DNA of 64,000 bases from Acinetobacter wuhouensis (lineage in GTDB: Bacteria > Pseudomonadota > Gammaproteobacteria > Pseudomonadales > Moraxellaceae). Below the pieces are notes generated by a model. That model saw only the letters and a program-made list of their open reading frames with translations. It was not told where the DNA came from and ran no database searches. Positions within the stretch are counted from its first letter, which is position 1; each line of letters begins with the position of its first letter. A program made the translations under genes and the position numbers. The stretch lies in NCBI RefSeq assembly GCF_001696605.3, contig NZ_CP031716.1:1798001-1862000 (forward strand), given 5' to 3'. Positions 27,926 to 36,687 of the stretch are shown one piece after another.

Positions 27926-28450
27926 TTAAGAAAACTGATCTACATGCATCAAGGAATGTTGTAAATCTTCAGTGGCTTTACGACCTTGCAATTGTAAAGC
28001 TACGGCATGGATTAAACCTGTCCACGTTTCATTCGGTTCCCAAATTTGATGCATCAATTCTTGTGCAGTCGGCATATCCATATCCATAAAGTATTGACGA
28101 TATAAATAGATCAAACTGCTTACACGCATATTTTTGGCACAATGAACCCAAACTATTTTTTCTTGAACCAAATGTGCAACTAAGTCTAAAACAAACAAAC
28201 ATTGATCATCGGCAGGCGTGTCCCACAGAATTGGGATCTGAATATAGTTCAGCCCGAGTTCAGCACAAATTTTATCTTCATGTCCAAGATGTGGATTTGC
28301 ATCGGTAAAAGCCAAGTTGATGACTGTATCAACACCATATTCTTTAATTTGCTTTAGCTGTTCCGCAGTCGGCTGACCAGACGTCATAAGATGTTCGTGG
28401 ACAAATTGGAAGTTTGCGATTTGACTGAGTTGTTGTTCAAGTTCGTTCAT
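27926..28450 (-). CDS. Dual-specificity/tyrosine phosphatase-like protein (DUF442-type)
   Basis: I start at ATG 28448-28450 (MNELEQQLSQIANFQFVHEHL); the upstream hydrophobic extension would overlap the aroG terminator. The 174-residue protein has TSGQPTAEQLKQIKEYGVDTVINLA, typical of the beta-lactamase-hydrolase-like/DUF442 phosphatases, and a P-loop VHCAKNMRVSSLIYLY (HC-x5-R). The general-acid Asp may be in ILWDTPADD. Substrate unknown. It sits downstream of the DAHP synthase gene but beyond its terminator. Confidence 0.8.
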   Translation of the reverse strand: MNELEQQLSQIANFQFVHEHLMTSGQPTAEQLKQIKEYGVDTVINLAFTDANPHLGHEDKICAELGLNYIQIPILWDTPADDQCLFVLDLVAHLVQEKIVWVHCAKNMRVSSLIYLYRQYFMDMDMPTAQELMHQIWEPNETWTGLIHAVALQLQGRKATEDLQHSLMHVDQFS

Positions 28451-28496
28451 AGCATTCTTACAGACAGGTTTGATTAACAATAACATCATAAACAAA

Positions 28497-28520
28497 AACG
28501 CCATCTATGTAGATGGCGTT
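28497..28520 (-). terminator. Terminator after the DAHP synthase gene
   Basis: AACGCCATCT and AGATGGCGTT form a perfect stem around ATGT; on the minus strand the arm ends in GTTTTTG. Confidence 0.8.
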
Positions 28521-28530
28521 TTGCATTCAA

Positions 28531-29622
28531 TTAACGATTTGGCAAAATTTCTTTTAAAGCCGCATCCATTTCAAGCAATGCTTTTTCAGTGGTTTCCCAG
28601 TCGATACAGCCATCAGTCACAGATTTACCATATTCAAGATCACAAAGATTGGCAGGAATATCCTGACGACCACCTTTAATATGACTTTCCACCATTAAAC
28701 CGACAATTGATTTATTACCATCAATAATTTGTTCAGTAATATTTTTCAATACTAAAGGTTGTAAGTATGGGTCTTTGTTTGAGTTGGCATGACTGGTATC
28801 GATCATGATTTTGTTGCTAACTTTGGCTTTTGCAAGTGCATTTTCAGCTTCAGCAACAGAACCTGCGTCATAGTTCGGTTTACCATTACCACCACGTAAA
28901 ACCACGTGTGCATAAGGGTTACCATTGGTACGAATAACAGAAACTTGACCTTCGTTATTTAAACCAAGGAAGCTATGACCGTGTTTTACAGATTGCATCG
29001 CATTGGTTGCAACAGTTAAACCACCATCTGTACCATTTTTAAAACCAACAGGTGAAGATAGTCCTGAAGACATTTCACGGTGTGTTTGGCTTTCAGTGGT
29101 ACGCGCGCCGATCGCAGACCAAGAAATTAAATCTTGATAATACTGTGGCGAGTTTGGATCAAGTGCTTCAGTGGCACAAGGTAAGCCTTTTTCATTCAAC
29201 TCAAGCAATAATTTACGTCCTAAACGTAAACCTTTTTCGATATTGAAAGAATCATTCATATCAGGGTCATTGATCAAACCTTTCCAACCTACTGTTGTAC
29301 GAGGCTTTTCAAAATAAACACGCATGATGATATACAACGTATCTTTAACTTTTTCGCTCAATACTTTTAAGCGATCTGCATAATCATGTGCAGCAACTGG
29401 ATCATGAATAGAACAAGGACCAATCACAACGAATAGACGTTTATCTTTACCATCTAAAATATTGCGTACTGTTTCACGACCATGCAATACAGTTTGGTAG
29501 GCATTATCGTTTAAAGGTAATTCAGCTTTAAGTTCAGCTGGAGTTACAAGAGTTTGAATGCTTTGGACATTCACGTCATCAATATCTGATTGAGTAATTG
29601 GATTTGAATTTAATGTATTCAT
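28531..29622 (-). CDS. aroG: 3-deoxy-7-phosphoheptulonate synthase, class I
   Basis: A 363-residue DAHP synthase catalysing the first shikimate-pathway step from PEP and erythrose 4-phosphate. I start at ATG 29622 because the longer frame opens with GTG. Motifs: VVIGPCSIHDP (metal Cys), MRVYFEKPRTTVGWKGL, SWSAIGARTTESQTHREM, SPVGFKNGTDG, RGGNGKPNYD and DTSHANSNKD, all of the AroG/F/H type. Which aromatic amino acid inhibits it cannot be read reliably, so the symbol denotes the family. aroQ, a later step of the pathway, lies near 43.5 kb. Confidence 0.9.
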   Translation of the reverse strand: MNTLNSNPITQSDIDDVNVQSIQTLVTPAELKAELPLNDNAYQTVLHGRETVRNILDGKDKRLFVVIGPCSIHDPVAAHDYADRLKVLSEKVKDTLYIIMRVYFEKPRTTVGWKGLINDPDMNDSFNIEKGLRLGRKLLLELNEKGLPCATEALDPNSPQYYQDLISWSAIGARTTESQTHREMSSGLSSPVGFKNGTDGGLTVATNAMQSVKHGHSFLGLNNEGQVSVIRTNGNPYAHVVLRGGNGKPNYDAGSVAEAENALAKAKVSNKIMIDTSHANSNKDPYLQPLVLKNITEQIIDGNKSIVGLMVESHIKGGRQDIPANLCDLEYGKSVTDGCIDWETTEKALLEMDAALKEILPNR

Positions 29623-29764
29623 TGCCGTCACTGGGTATTAGAACATACGGAAAGTATTTTTAGTGGTCAGAATATAACATGAATTGATCAAGGTTTTGTC
29701 ATAAATAACGTATTAAAACTTCGCGATCAATTCATAATTATTAGTTATTAATTACAGCTTAACA

Positions 29765-30643
29765 TTAAACTTGATGTTGTGCATGGTTTTGCACCACCAT
29801 CGCAGTTTGTGGTTTGGCAGCAGGTTTCTCTTTCACTGGGTGCAAAATAAAGTTCACACCTAGCGCAAAGAGGGTAACACCTAAAATTTTACGGATCATT
29901 TTTTCAGGCAGTCTTGAGCTAATCAATGTACCGACAATGATTGCTGGAATTGAACCTGCCAATAACCAACCCAGAAGGTGGAAATCAACATTACCCGAAG
30001 TCATGTGGGCAAATCCTGCAACTGAAGTGAGTAATACGGCATGGACAACATCTGAACCAATGATGCGGATCATGGGTAAATTGGGGAACATAAGAATCAA
30101 AGCCATGATTCCAAAGGCACCTGCACCGACGGATGAAAGGGTCACAAATACGCCCAAGACAACGCCCATGATCACCACATATAATTTTTTACCTTCAATT
30201 GAAAAGTTACTTGCTTCATTGAGGTCGTGTTTTTCAGCACGAAACTTGGCAAAGAACTTTTCAATGCGCGCACGGAACATGATAGATAAACCCGTAATCG
30301 TTAGCATAAAGCCAAGTACGGTAGTGAGCACGACTTTGTAGCTAGATGAACCACTCAAATAAGTGTCTAACACCCAATGGGTAATAAATGATGCTGGAAT
30401 ACTGCCAAGTGCTAACCATAAAACGATGGGCCAAACAATATTGAGTTTTTTGGCATGTACCATTGAACCGCAGAACTTGGAAATGGCTGCATATAAAAGG
30501 TCAGTCCCGATGGCAATATGAGGTTCAATCCTAAAAAGGCTAATCAGGATTGGGGTCATGAGCGAACCACCACCTACACCTGTAATGCCAACACAGAAAC
30601 CGACGAGAACGCCAGCCATAATAAACTCAACGGGACCAAACAT
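29765..30643 (-). CDS. TSUP (TauE/SafE) family membrane transporter
   Basis: A 292-residue polytopic inner-membrane protein with about eight hydrophobic segments in two homologous halves. The signature glycine-rich stretch GFCVGITGVGGGSLMTPILI (about 16-35) and its repeat LGVFVTLSSVGAGAFGIMALIL (about 160-181) are characteristic. The tail is Lys/Pro/Gln-rich and probably cytoplasmic. Family members export sulfite, sulfoacetate or related anions; the substrate here is unknown. A second, shorter TSUP gene lies at 35.8 kb. Confidence 0.88.
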   Translation of the reverse strand: MFGPVEFIMAGVLVGFCVGITGVGGGSLMTPILISLFRIEPHIAIGTDLLYAAISKFCGSMVHAKKLNIVWPIVLWLALGSIPASFITHWVLDTYLSGSSSYKVVLTTVLGFMLTITGLSIMFRARIEKFFAKFRAEKHDLNEASNFSIEGKKLYVVIMGVVLGVFVTLSSVGAGAFGIMALILMFPNLPMIRIIGSDVVHAVLLTSVAGFAHMTSGNVDFHLLGWLLAGSIPAIIVGTLISSRLPEKMIRKILGVTLFALGVNFILHPVKEKPAAKPQTAMVVQNHAQHQV

Positions 30644-30997
30644 GACTTATTGCCGAATATCGAAAAACAGGCATATCTTATGACTTTTTTGTATAAGTGG
30701 TTGTCTTGATTGTTGATTTGCTTATGACAAAAAATGCTAAAGTAAAATTTGATGCTTAACACATTTATGGTTTGAGTTTTAGAATTGCGTGATAGCTTTT
30801 AGCAATGCTTTTATTAACACACCCATCCAAACTTTCTTAATTTGACTTTGTTAAATCATTAAAGCTTGAGTCAATTGCAACTTATCAAACGTAAAAGAAA
30901 AAATGCGATATTCCATATTCTGAAATATCGCATTTAACTTGCTTAGACCAATATTAATCAGTCAAAGTTTGTTCATTAATAATGCAAGATGACTAAC
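30644..30997. other. Gene-free interval between TSUP and DUF4198 genes
   Basis: 354 bases with no credible gene. It holds the promoter side of the TSUP gene and, at the right end, the terminator of the DUF4198 gene. The small overlapping frames here are on both strands and have no family signature. Confidence 0.5.
30898..30935 (-). terminator. Terminator of the DUF4198 gene
   Basis: AAATGCGATATT (30901-30912) pairs perfectly with AATATCGCATTT (30924-30935); on the minus strand it continues into TTTTCTTTTA. Confidence 0.85.
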
Positions 30998-31894
30998 TTA
31001 TTCTGCAACTTCTACAGTTAAACCGTACGTGTAAATTTCGCTTGCAGGTTTTTTAGTATTGTCTGGATTTGCTTCTGGATAAGATGTTGTAATTAAATAA
31101 ATACCTGCTTTATCAAATTTAACTTCAAATTCACCTTTAGCATTGGTTTTCACATGTGGTTGTTCACGTGAAGCACTTGCTTCATAGCTACTCGCACCTT
31201 TAAACACATCAATTTCAAGATTTGGTACAGGTTTACCATTCACCAAAATTTGAGCTTTTAATGATTCACCTGAAAATAATTCATTAGGATGCGTTGTAAA
31301 TTTAACTTCAAAACCTTTATTCGTTACTGCAGGAACAGGGCTTGGTTTTGCTTTAGTTACAAAGCTTTCAGCGATAATATTATTTTTAGTTTCAAAAGTT
31401 TGTGCATTCGCAGGGACTTGATCAGCAGAAATTACACGTGGTGGTTGAGCAGGTGCAGCCGCTTTTTTTTCTGCTTCAGCTTTAGCAGGCTCTGCTTTAG
31501 GTGCTTGAGCATTGGCATTTTGTGGGCGTGCAGGGCGTACACGTAACCAACGACCATCAACCAATGCATATTTACTCGCGTTGCCTAAAGCATTTTCTGT
31601 ACGAATACGGTATGTACCATCATTCGGTAAGTCAAATTCAGCAACATTAAAACGTTTTAATTCAGCTGCAGGATTGATTTTACTGTCTTGACCTTTAGGA
31701 TCTGTGATTATATACGTCGTTTTAAAATTAAAACTTGGAACAAAGAATTTTTCGAGTGTCATCGCACTTTGGAAACTGACATTCGGTGAAGCATTGGTGT
31801 CAAAAACTTCAGGCAGAATAAAAGGGCTGACTGTATGTGCCGAACCGACAACAGGTAATGCTGAGAGGAGTGCGATTTTTAACCATTGATTCAT
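30998..31894 (-). CDS. DUF4198-domain periplasmic protein
   Basis: I start at ATG 31892-31894, giving MNQWLKIALLSALPVVGSAHT, a signal peptide cleaved before HTVSPFIL; His directly after cleavage is common for metal-handling DUF4198 proteins. The mature protein has two beta-sandwich regions separated by an Ala/Lys/Pro/Glu linker (about 128-155). The C-terminal part (about 195-298) includes VKFTTHPNELFSGESLKAQILV and TNAKGEFEVKFDKAGIYLI, the DUF4198/carboxypeptidase-like fold. It diverges from the ApbE-DUF2271 gene across a strong Fur-box match, so it is probably iron-repressed and periplasmic. The near-motif FKGASS lacks the Thr/Ser acceptor required for flavinylation. Confidence 0.82.
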   Translation of the reverse strand: MNQWLKIALLSALPVVGSAHTVSPFILPEVFDTNASPNVSFQSAMTLEKFFVPSFNFKTTYIITDPKGQDSKINPAAELKRFNVAEFDLPNDGTYRIRTENALGNASKYALVDGRWLRVRPARPQNANAQAPKAEPAKAEAEKKAAAPAQPPRVISADQVPANAQTFETKNNIIAESFVTKAKPSPVPAVTNKGFEVKFTTHPNELFSGESLKAQILVNGKPVPNLEIDVFKGASSYEASASREQPHVKTNAKGEFEVKFDKAGIYLITTSYPEANPDNTKKPASEIYTYGLTVEVAE

Positions 31895-31946
31895 TTTAAA
31901 TTCTTCCAAGAGTCGTTAAGAGTGTAAAATTTTCAATAATGTACTT

Positions 31947-31965
31947 GATAACAACTCTCATTATC
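31947..31965. promoter_or_regulatory. Fur box in the DUF4198/apbE divergent promoter
   Basis: GATAACAACTCTCATTATC agrees with the 19-base Fur consensus at 14 positions, with both outer arms intact. It lies 53 bases before the DUF4198 start and 35 bases before the ApbE start, where it could repress both directions when iron is plentiful. Confidence 0.7.
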
Positions 31966-31999
31966 AATATTATTTTAAAAAAATTTGGAGCTTATCGGT

Positions 32000-33556
32000 A
32001 TGTCATTCTCTAGTCGACATTCAACCTCAACTCGCGCTGTATTTCGTTTATCACCTCTGGTAATGGCACTCGCACTGATTTCTCCATTAAATGCTTTTGC
32101 TACGACGACGAATGCACAAGCAACACCGTCTGAAAATGTTCAATTACAAAGTCATCATTTTCATCGTGATCATGTTTTAGGAACATCTTTGGATGTAGTG
32201 ATCACAGGGACATCTCAACAAGATGCGCAACGTGCAACCACAGCAATTGAAAAAGAAGTTGCGCGATTGAATCAAATCTTGTCGACTTGGCAGGCAGACA
32301 GCGAAATTTCTCAATTAAACCAACAAAAACAAATCAATGCATCTTCTGATTTATATCATGTCATTGCAGCGTGTGAAGCATTGCGTGGCCAAACCTGTGG
32401 TGCTTTTGATGCACGTTTAGGCAATTTGATCAGCATGTGGCAACAGGCACATGGTGTGCTTGAAGTTGATGCAAATACTCGTCAACAATTGATTGCACAA
32501 TTAAAAGAAAGTCATGTACAAATCGATGCTGATTCAAAAAATATTCAAATGGATTCAGCTGTCGCTTTTGCCCCAGATGCTTATGCCAAAGGCTATATCA
32601 TTGACCGTGCATTAATTACTGCACGTGAAGCTGTCCCTCATTTACAAGGGATTCTAGTAGATATTGGTGGCGATATGCGTGTTTGGGGCTCATCTCCAAG
32701 TCAAGCAGGTTGGCAAGTTGGCGTGCAAGATGCATTTAATCATTATGACAATGCGGCTCCGAGCCAAGTATTAAAGTTAAATGATCAAGCCGTGGCTTTT
32801 AGTGGTCAAGGCTATCGTGACTTAGCTGGGCAATCACACTTACTCGATCCACAAACAGGTTTGCCTGTACAGCATGTTGAACAATGTGTGGTTGTCGGTT
32901 CGTGTGCTGCTGATGCCGATGCATTAGCAACTGCTTTAGTGGCAATGACACCAAGTGAAGGTATGCAACTGATTGAATCTTTAGTTGGTTATGAAGCTCA
33001 GTTAACACTTGCCAATGGTCAAACACACCAATCTACGGGGTGGAATGCATTGGTACAACTTCCACAACAAGCTGATTTTAAAAATGTTGCAGTCAATGCA
33101 TCTGCAAAATGGCCAGCAGGTTATCAGGCCGTAGTCGATTTTACGATTCCTAAAATTGCAGTTGAAAACTATCGTGCGCCGTATGTGTCTGTATGGGTGA
33201 CCGATAGTGATAAAAAATTAGTCCGTACCCTTGCTGCTTGGGGTAAAGATGAAAAATGGATTAATTCAAACTATGTATGGTGGCGTCGTTATGGTCGTCA
33301 AATGCCAAACTTAGACGCTGTTGCTAAACCATCACGTCAGCCTGGGAATTATAAATTGGCTTGGGATGGTAAGGATGATGGTGGCAAAGCTGTTGCTGCA
33401 GGGCAATACCAAATCCATGTCGAAACTTCACGTGAACATGGTGATCATTCATATCAAACTTTTAACTTAGATGTGAAAGCCAAAGCGTCTAGTCAAAATT
33501 TACCTGCGCAAAAGGAAATTGGTGCTGTAAAATTGAATTTCCAAAAAGTGAATTAA
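32000..33556 (+). CDS. ApbE (FAD:protein FMN transferase) fused to DUF2271
   Basis: The start is ATG 32000, with GGAG 9 bases upstream; the longer frame uses TTG. A signal peptide (about 1-36, ending NAFATT) exports the protein. Residues about 45-350 are ApbE: GTSLDVVITG, PDAYAKGYIIDRA, LVDIGGDMRVWG, AFSGQGYRDL, HLLDPQTGLPVQ and the metal-binding DADALATALVAM. ApbE attaches FMN to Thr/Ser of extracytoplasmic proteins. Residues about 370-510 are a DUF2271 domain (APYVSVWVTDSDKKLVRTL, NYVWWRRYGRQMPNL, GNYKLAWDGKDDGGK). The two are usually separate genes. It heads a three-gene operon with the PepSY-like protein and the flavoreductase. Confidence 0.9.
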   Translation: MSFSSRHSTSTRAVFRLSPLVMALALISPLNAFATTTNAQATPSENVQLQSHHFHRDHVLGTSLDVVITGTSQQDAQRATTAIEKEVARLNQILSTWQADSEISQLNQQKQINASSDLYHVIAACEALRGQTCGAFDARLGNLISMWQQAHGVLEVDANTRQQLIAQLKESHVQIDADSKNIQMDSAVAFAPDAYAKGYIIDRALITAREAVPHLQGILVDIGGDMRVWGSSPSQAGWQVGVQDAFNHYDNAAPSQVLKLNDQAVAFSGQGYRDLAGQSHLLDPQTGLPVQHVEQCVVVGSCAADADALATALVAMTPSEGMQLIESLVGYEAQLTLANGQTHQSTGWNALVQLPQQADFKNVAVNASAKWPAGYQAVVDFTIPKIAVENYRAPYVSVWVTDSDKKLVRTLAAWGKDEKWINSNYVWWRRYGRQMPNLDAVAKPSRQPGNYKLAWDGKDDGGKAVAAGQYQIHVETSREHGDHSYQTFNLDVKAKASSQNLPAQKEIGAVKLNFQKVN

Positions 33557-33584
33557 TTCAAGCATTCACAAAGAGAATTTAATA

Positions 33585-34175
33585 GTGTATCAACGTCGAG
33601 ATTTTTACCGCCATGCACGTTATGTGCATGGCTGGTTGTCAGCTTTTGCTTTTATAGTCCTTATTTTCTTTTCGGTCACAGGTTTGTTGTTAAATCATCC
33701 TGAATGGTTTACGCCGTCAAAAGATGAAAATACCGAAACCATTACACTTCCTCCTCAATTGCTTACCCAGATTAAAGGACAAGAGAATCCGAGTCAGCAA
33801 ATCGTGGATTATATACGTCAGAATCATGAGCTTGTCGGGCGTTATAAAAGTGGTGAAGTGATGGACAATGAAGTCATGATCCATATGGAAAGTCCTGCGG
33901 GAATATCTGATATTTATGTGACTTTAGATACTGGGGAAGCTGAAATAACAGTTAAACCAGCTTCAACGGTTTCATTTATTAATGATTTGCATCGGGGTAA
34001 AAACTCTGGAAAAGCATGGTCTTGGTTGATTGATCTCAGTGCGATCATTATCACCTTATTGTCTTTAGCAGGTTATATCCTCTTTTTAAGTATCAAAACC
34101 CGCTTAAAAACCCATATTGTTTTGACAATATTGAGTTTGGCAATTCTGATGCTTTTAGTTTGGTCAGTGGTATAA
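33585..34175 (+). CDS. PepSY-associated transmembrane protein
   Basis: A 196-residue inner-membrane protein starting with GTG after an AAAGAGAA ribosome site. TM1 (about 17-37, WLSAFAFIVLIFFSVTGLLL) carries the SVTGLLLNHPEWF pattern of PepSY-TM iron-uptake reductases. A periplasmic PepSY-like domain follows (about 50-130, ending SFINDLHRGKNSGKAWSWL). Two more helices lie at about 147-168 and 178-196. His in RHARYVHGW, NHPEW and NDLHRG could ligate haem as in related cytochrome-b-type proteins. No flavinylation motif is present. It is likely to relay electrons from the downstream flavoreductase across the membrane. Confidence 0.85.
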   Translation: MYQRRDFYRHARYVHGWLSAFAFIVLIFFSVTGLLLNHPEWFTPSKDENTETITLPPQLLTQIKGQENPSQQIVDYIRQNHELVGRYKSGEVMDNEVMIHMESPAGISDIYVTLDTGEAEITVKPASTVSFINDLHRGKNSGKAWSWLIDLSAIIITLLSLAGYILFLSIKTRLKTHIVLTILSLAILMLLVWSVV

Positions 34176-34185
34176 GGTTAGAACA

Positions 34186-35685
34186 ATGACACATGCTGTA
34201 CTGATCGTATTAATTTCTTTGCTCATTGTTTTGATTTTACATGTCATTTTCTTGTTGGTTTTACTTAAGTCAAAGTCAAAAGAAAAGTTAAAACAGGCTG
34301 ATCATCCAATATTAATTGTCTATGCAAGTCAGTCTGGTCAAGCTGAAAATTATGCTGTGCAAACAGCACAACAACTTTCAGCTGCTGGTCATGTTGTTCA
34401 AACACTGAATATTGCAGATTTTAAAGCAGATTTATTCAAAAATGATCAAAGAATCTTATGGTTAGTCAGTACGTATGGTGAGGGTGATGCACCTGACACA
34501 GCGCGTCAATTTATTCGAAATGTAATGACAAAGTCATTTGAATTGAATGACATTCAGTATGCAATTTTGGCTTTTGGTGATCGACACTATTTAAATTTTT
34601 GTGAATTTGGAAAAAGACTAGATGCATGGCTAGCAGACAACAATGCCCAAGCTTGGTTCCCGATGGTCTGTGTAGATCAATTGAGCCAAATCGATTTGCA
34701 ATCTTGGCAGTCGCAATTAAATCAAGTCTTAGATCAGTCTGAAACAGATATGATTGCATTGGAACAACAACCATTTCAAAAAGTTATATTGTCTGAACGC
34801 CATTTACTGAATCGTGGCAGTTTGGGACATCCAATGTTCCATTTGGTTTTGACGAAACTTAATGAATTAAATAAGTTTGATGGATTAAATTGGAAATCAG
34901 GCGATATTCTCGAAATTCAATGTGCCAATACAGCTTCTCAAATTGATGCATTTATTCAGCATTTTCAAATTACTGAACAAATAGGTTTGGATCGTGTAGA
35001 CATTTTTGAGCGGTTAAGATTTAAAAATTTACGAACTTTTGACAATTCGCAAAATATTGAGCAATGGCTAGAGCAGGCGCAAAACTTAGCGATTCGTGAA
35101 TATTCAATTGCCAGTATCCCAACTCAAAACCAACTTGAACTGGTGGTGCGTCAGGAAATCAATGAAGATGGTCTGGGTTTAGGTTCGGGTTATCTTACTG
35201 AATCTTTAGCTATTGGTGATCAATTGGATTGCCGTATCCGTTCAAATTCTGCGTTTCACCTTGTTGAAGATGATGCACCGATTATTTTGATTGGGAATGG
35301 TTCAGGCATTGCAGGTTTAATGTCGCATATTCGACAACGTGAATTGTTAGGTTTACATAAGAATTGGCTGATTTATGGTGAGCGTCAGCAATCCGTAGAT
35401 CGTATTTTTGAAAATCAACTGAGCCTATGGCAACAACATAGAGTTTTGTCTGAAATTGATCTAGCATTTTCAAGAGATCAAAATACGCAAAAATATGTAC
35501 AAGATTGCCTAATCGCTAAATCTACTCAGTTCAAAGCTTGGCTTGAACAAGGCGCTTCAATCTATATTTGTGGTAGTTTGCATGGTATGGCACAAGGTGT
35601 TGAAACAGCTTTGATCGAAATTTTAGGTCAGCGTCAATTTGAACAACTTATTGAACAAAAGCGTTATTTAAGAGATGTGTATTAA
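34186..35685 (+). CDS. Membrane-anchored diflavin reductase (flavodoxin + FAD/NADP domains)
   Basis: A 499-residue protein. An N-terminal helix (about 5-29) anchors it. The flavodoxin domain (about 40-185) has the FMN loop VYASQSGQAENYA and VSTYGEGDAPDTARQF. The FAD/FNR region (about 205-499) has REYSIASIP (FAD-binding RxYS), LGSGYLTESL, ILIGNGSGIAGLMSHIR (NADP phosphate-binding) and a terminal YICGSLHGMAQGVE with C-terminal aromatic end RYLRDVY. The organisation resembles the sulfite reductase flavoprotein alpha subunit (CysJ) but with a membrane anchor and no sulfite reductase beside it. In this operon it is likely to feed NADPH electrons to the PepSY-type protein. Confidence 0.87.
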   Translation: MTHAVLIVLISLLIVLILHVIFLLVLLKSKSKEKLKQADHPILIVYASQSGQAENYAVQTAQQLSAAGHVVQTLNIADFKADLFKNDQRILWLVSTYGEGDAPDTARQFIRNVMTKSFELNDIQYAILAFGDRHYLNFCEFGKRLDAWLADNNAQAWFPMVCVDQLSQIDLQSWQSQLNQVLDQSETDMIALEQQPFQKVILSERHLLNRGSLGHPMFHLVLTKLNELNKFDGLNWKSGDILEIQCANTASQIDAFIQHFQITEQIGLDRVDIFERLRFKNLRTFDNSQNIEQWLEQAQNLAIREYSIASIPTQNQLELVVRQEINEDGLGLGSGYLTESLAIGDQLDCRIRSNSAFHLVEDDAPIILIGNGSGIAGLMSHIRQRELLGLHKNWLIYGERQQSVDRIFENQLSLWQQHRVLSEIDLAFSRDQNTQKYVQDCLIAKSTQFKAWLEQGASIYICGSLHGMAQGVETALIEILGQRQFEQLIEQKRYLRDVY

Positions 35686-35780
35686 TTCATCTCTTTTTAT
35701 GTGAAAAATGCACATTAAGATCATGCAAAGGAAATATTCTGATTTGTGTTATTTAGCATTCAATGACTCATGTGCAAAGA

Positions 35781-36506
35781 TTAATGCATAAACACCTCAA
35801 TCAGCATTGAACATGCAGCAAGCAATAACATCGCATCGAGCATAAGATTGAAAGTTCGCTCAGACATTTTCAATACAAAAACTTTGCCGATGTAATTGCC
35901 AATTATGAGTGTTAAACCGACCAAAATACCTGATATGAGTATTTTGAAATCTAAAACACCTAAAGCACCGAAAGTAAAACTTTTACTTAAATACATGGCA
36001 AATGATGTAGCCGCTTCAGTCGCGAGCAATGCACCTTTGCTTAAACCATAACTGCTAAATACAGGCAGTAAAAGCGGTCCTGTGGAAAATACCACACCTG
36101 TTAAATAGCCTAGAATGCCACCTGCAATCACCATGTGCCAATTTTTAAGTTGATAGTGATTTTTCTTTGCCCAATGACGCAAAGGTATAAGGAGTAAAAA
36201 GAATAAACCAATCAACAAGCTAGATAATTTTGGAGAAATCATCCACAAGGTTTTTGCACCGAGTATGGTGCAGGGAATACCTAAACTGGCAAATAGACAA
36301 AATGCTTTATAGTTTAACTCTTTACGCCATATCACGACTCGGGAAACATTTCCCATAATCGAAGCAATGGCCATGATCGGTACGGCTAATTTCGCACCAA
36401 AAATATAAGCCAATATCGGTAAAAGAATGATTGATGAACCCGTGCCGACGACACCACTGATCATGCCAGAAATGATGCCGATGAACGCAAGAAGAATATA
36501 AAGCAT
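35781..36506 (-). CDS. TSUP (TauE/SafE) family membrane protein, short form
   Basis: A 241-residue protein with about seven hydrophobic segments. GIISGMISGVVGTGSSIILLPIL (about 9-31) and GYLTGVVFSTGPLLLPVFSSYG (about 130-151) are the two family repeats. Substrate unknown. It is convergent with the flavoreductase operon and not part of it. It is clearly divergent from the 29.8 kb TSUP gene, so the two are not a recent duplication. Confidence 0.85.
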   Translation of the reverse strand: MLYILLAFIGIISGMISGVVGTGSSIILLPILAYIFGAKLAVPIMAIASIMGNVSRVVIWRKELNYKAFCLFASLGIPCTILGAKTLWMISPKLSSLLIGLFFLLLIPLRHWAKKNHYQLKNWHMVIAGGILGYLTGVVFSTGPLLLPVFSSYGLSKGALLATEAATSFAMYLSKSFTFGALGVLDFKILISGILVGLTLIIGNYIGKVFVLKMSERTFNLMLDAMLLLAACSMLIEVFMH

Positions 36507-36687
36507 TGGATTGTTGATGTATTGAAGAAATTAAATTATGAATTCGATTGAATTATCATGCAATTCACTTTTGGCAATAATGTATAAAATATGAATTGAA
36601 TACGATGCGAACGCTTTATAATTTTATATTAAGCTATTATTTTAGTAGAATATTTATAATTTAGAATGACCTATTGATATTGTCAAA

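Noticed and set aside
30998..31894. FKGASS in DUF4198 as a flavinylation site.
   Set aside because: The acceptor position is Lys, not Thr or Ser, and the preceding Asp is not placed as in the canonical motif.
34186..35685. The diflavin protein as CysJ of assimilatory sulfite reductase.
   Set aside because: It has an added membrane anchor, no cysI neighbour, and it is cotranscribed with membrane electron-transfer genes under a Fur box.
29765..36506. The two TSUP genes as a recent duplication.
   Set aside because: They share only the glycine-rich family motifs and differ in length (292 and 241 residues) and in most residues.
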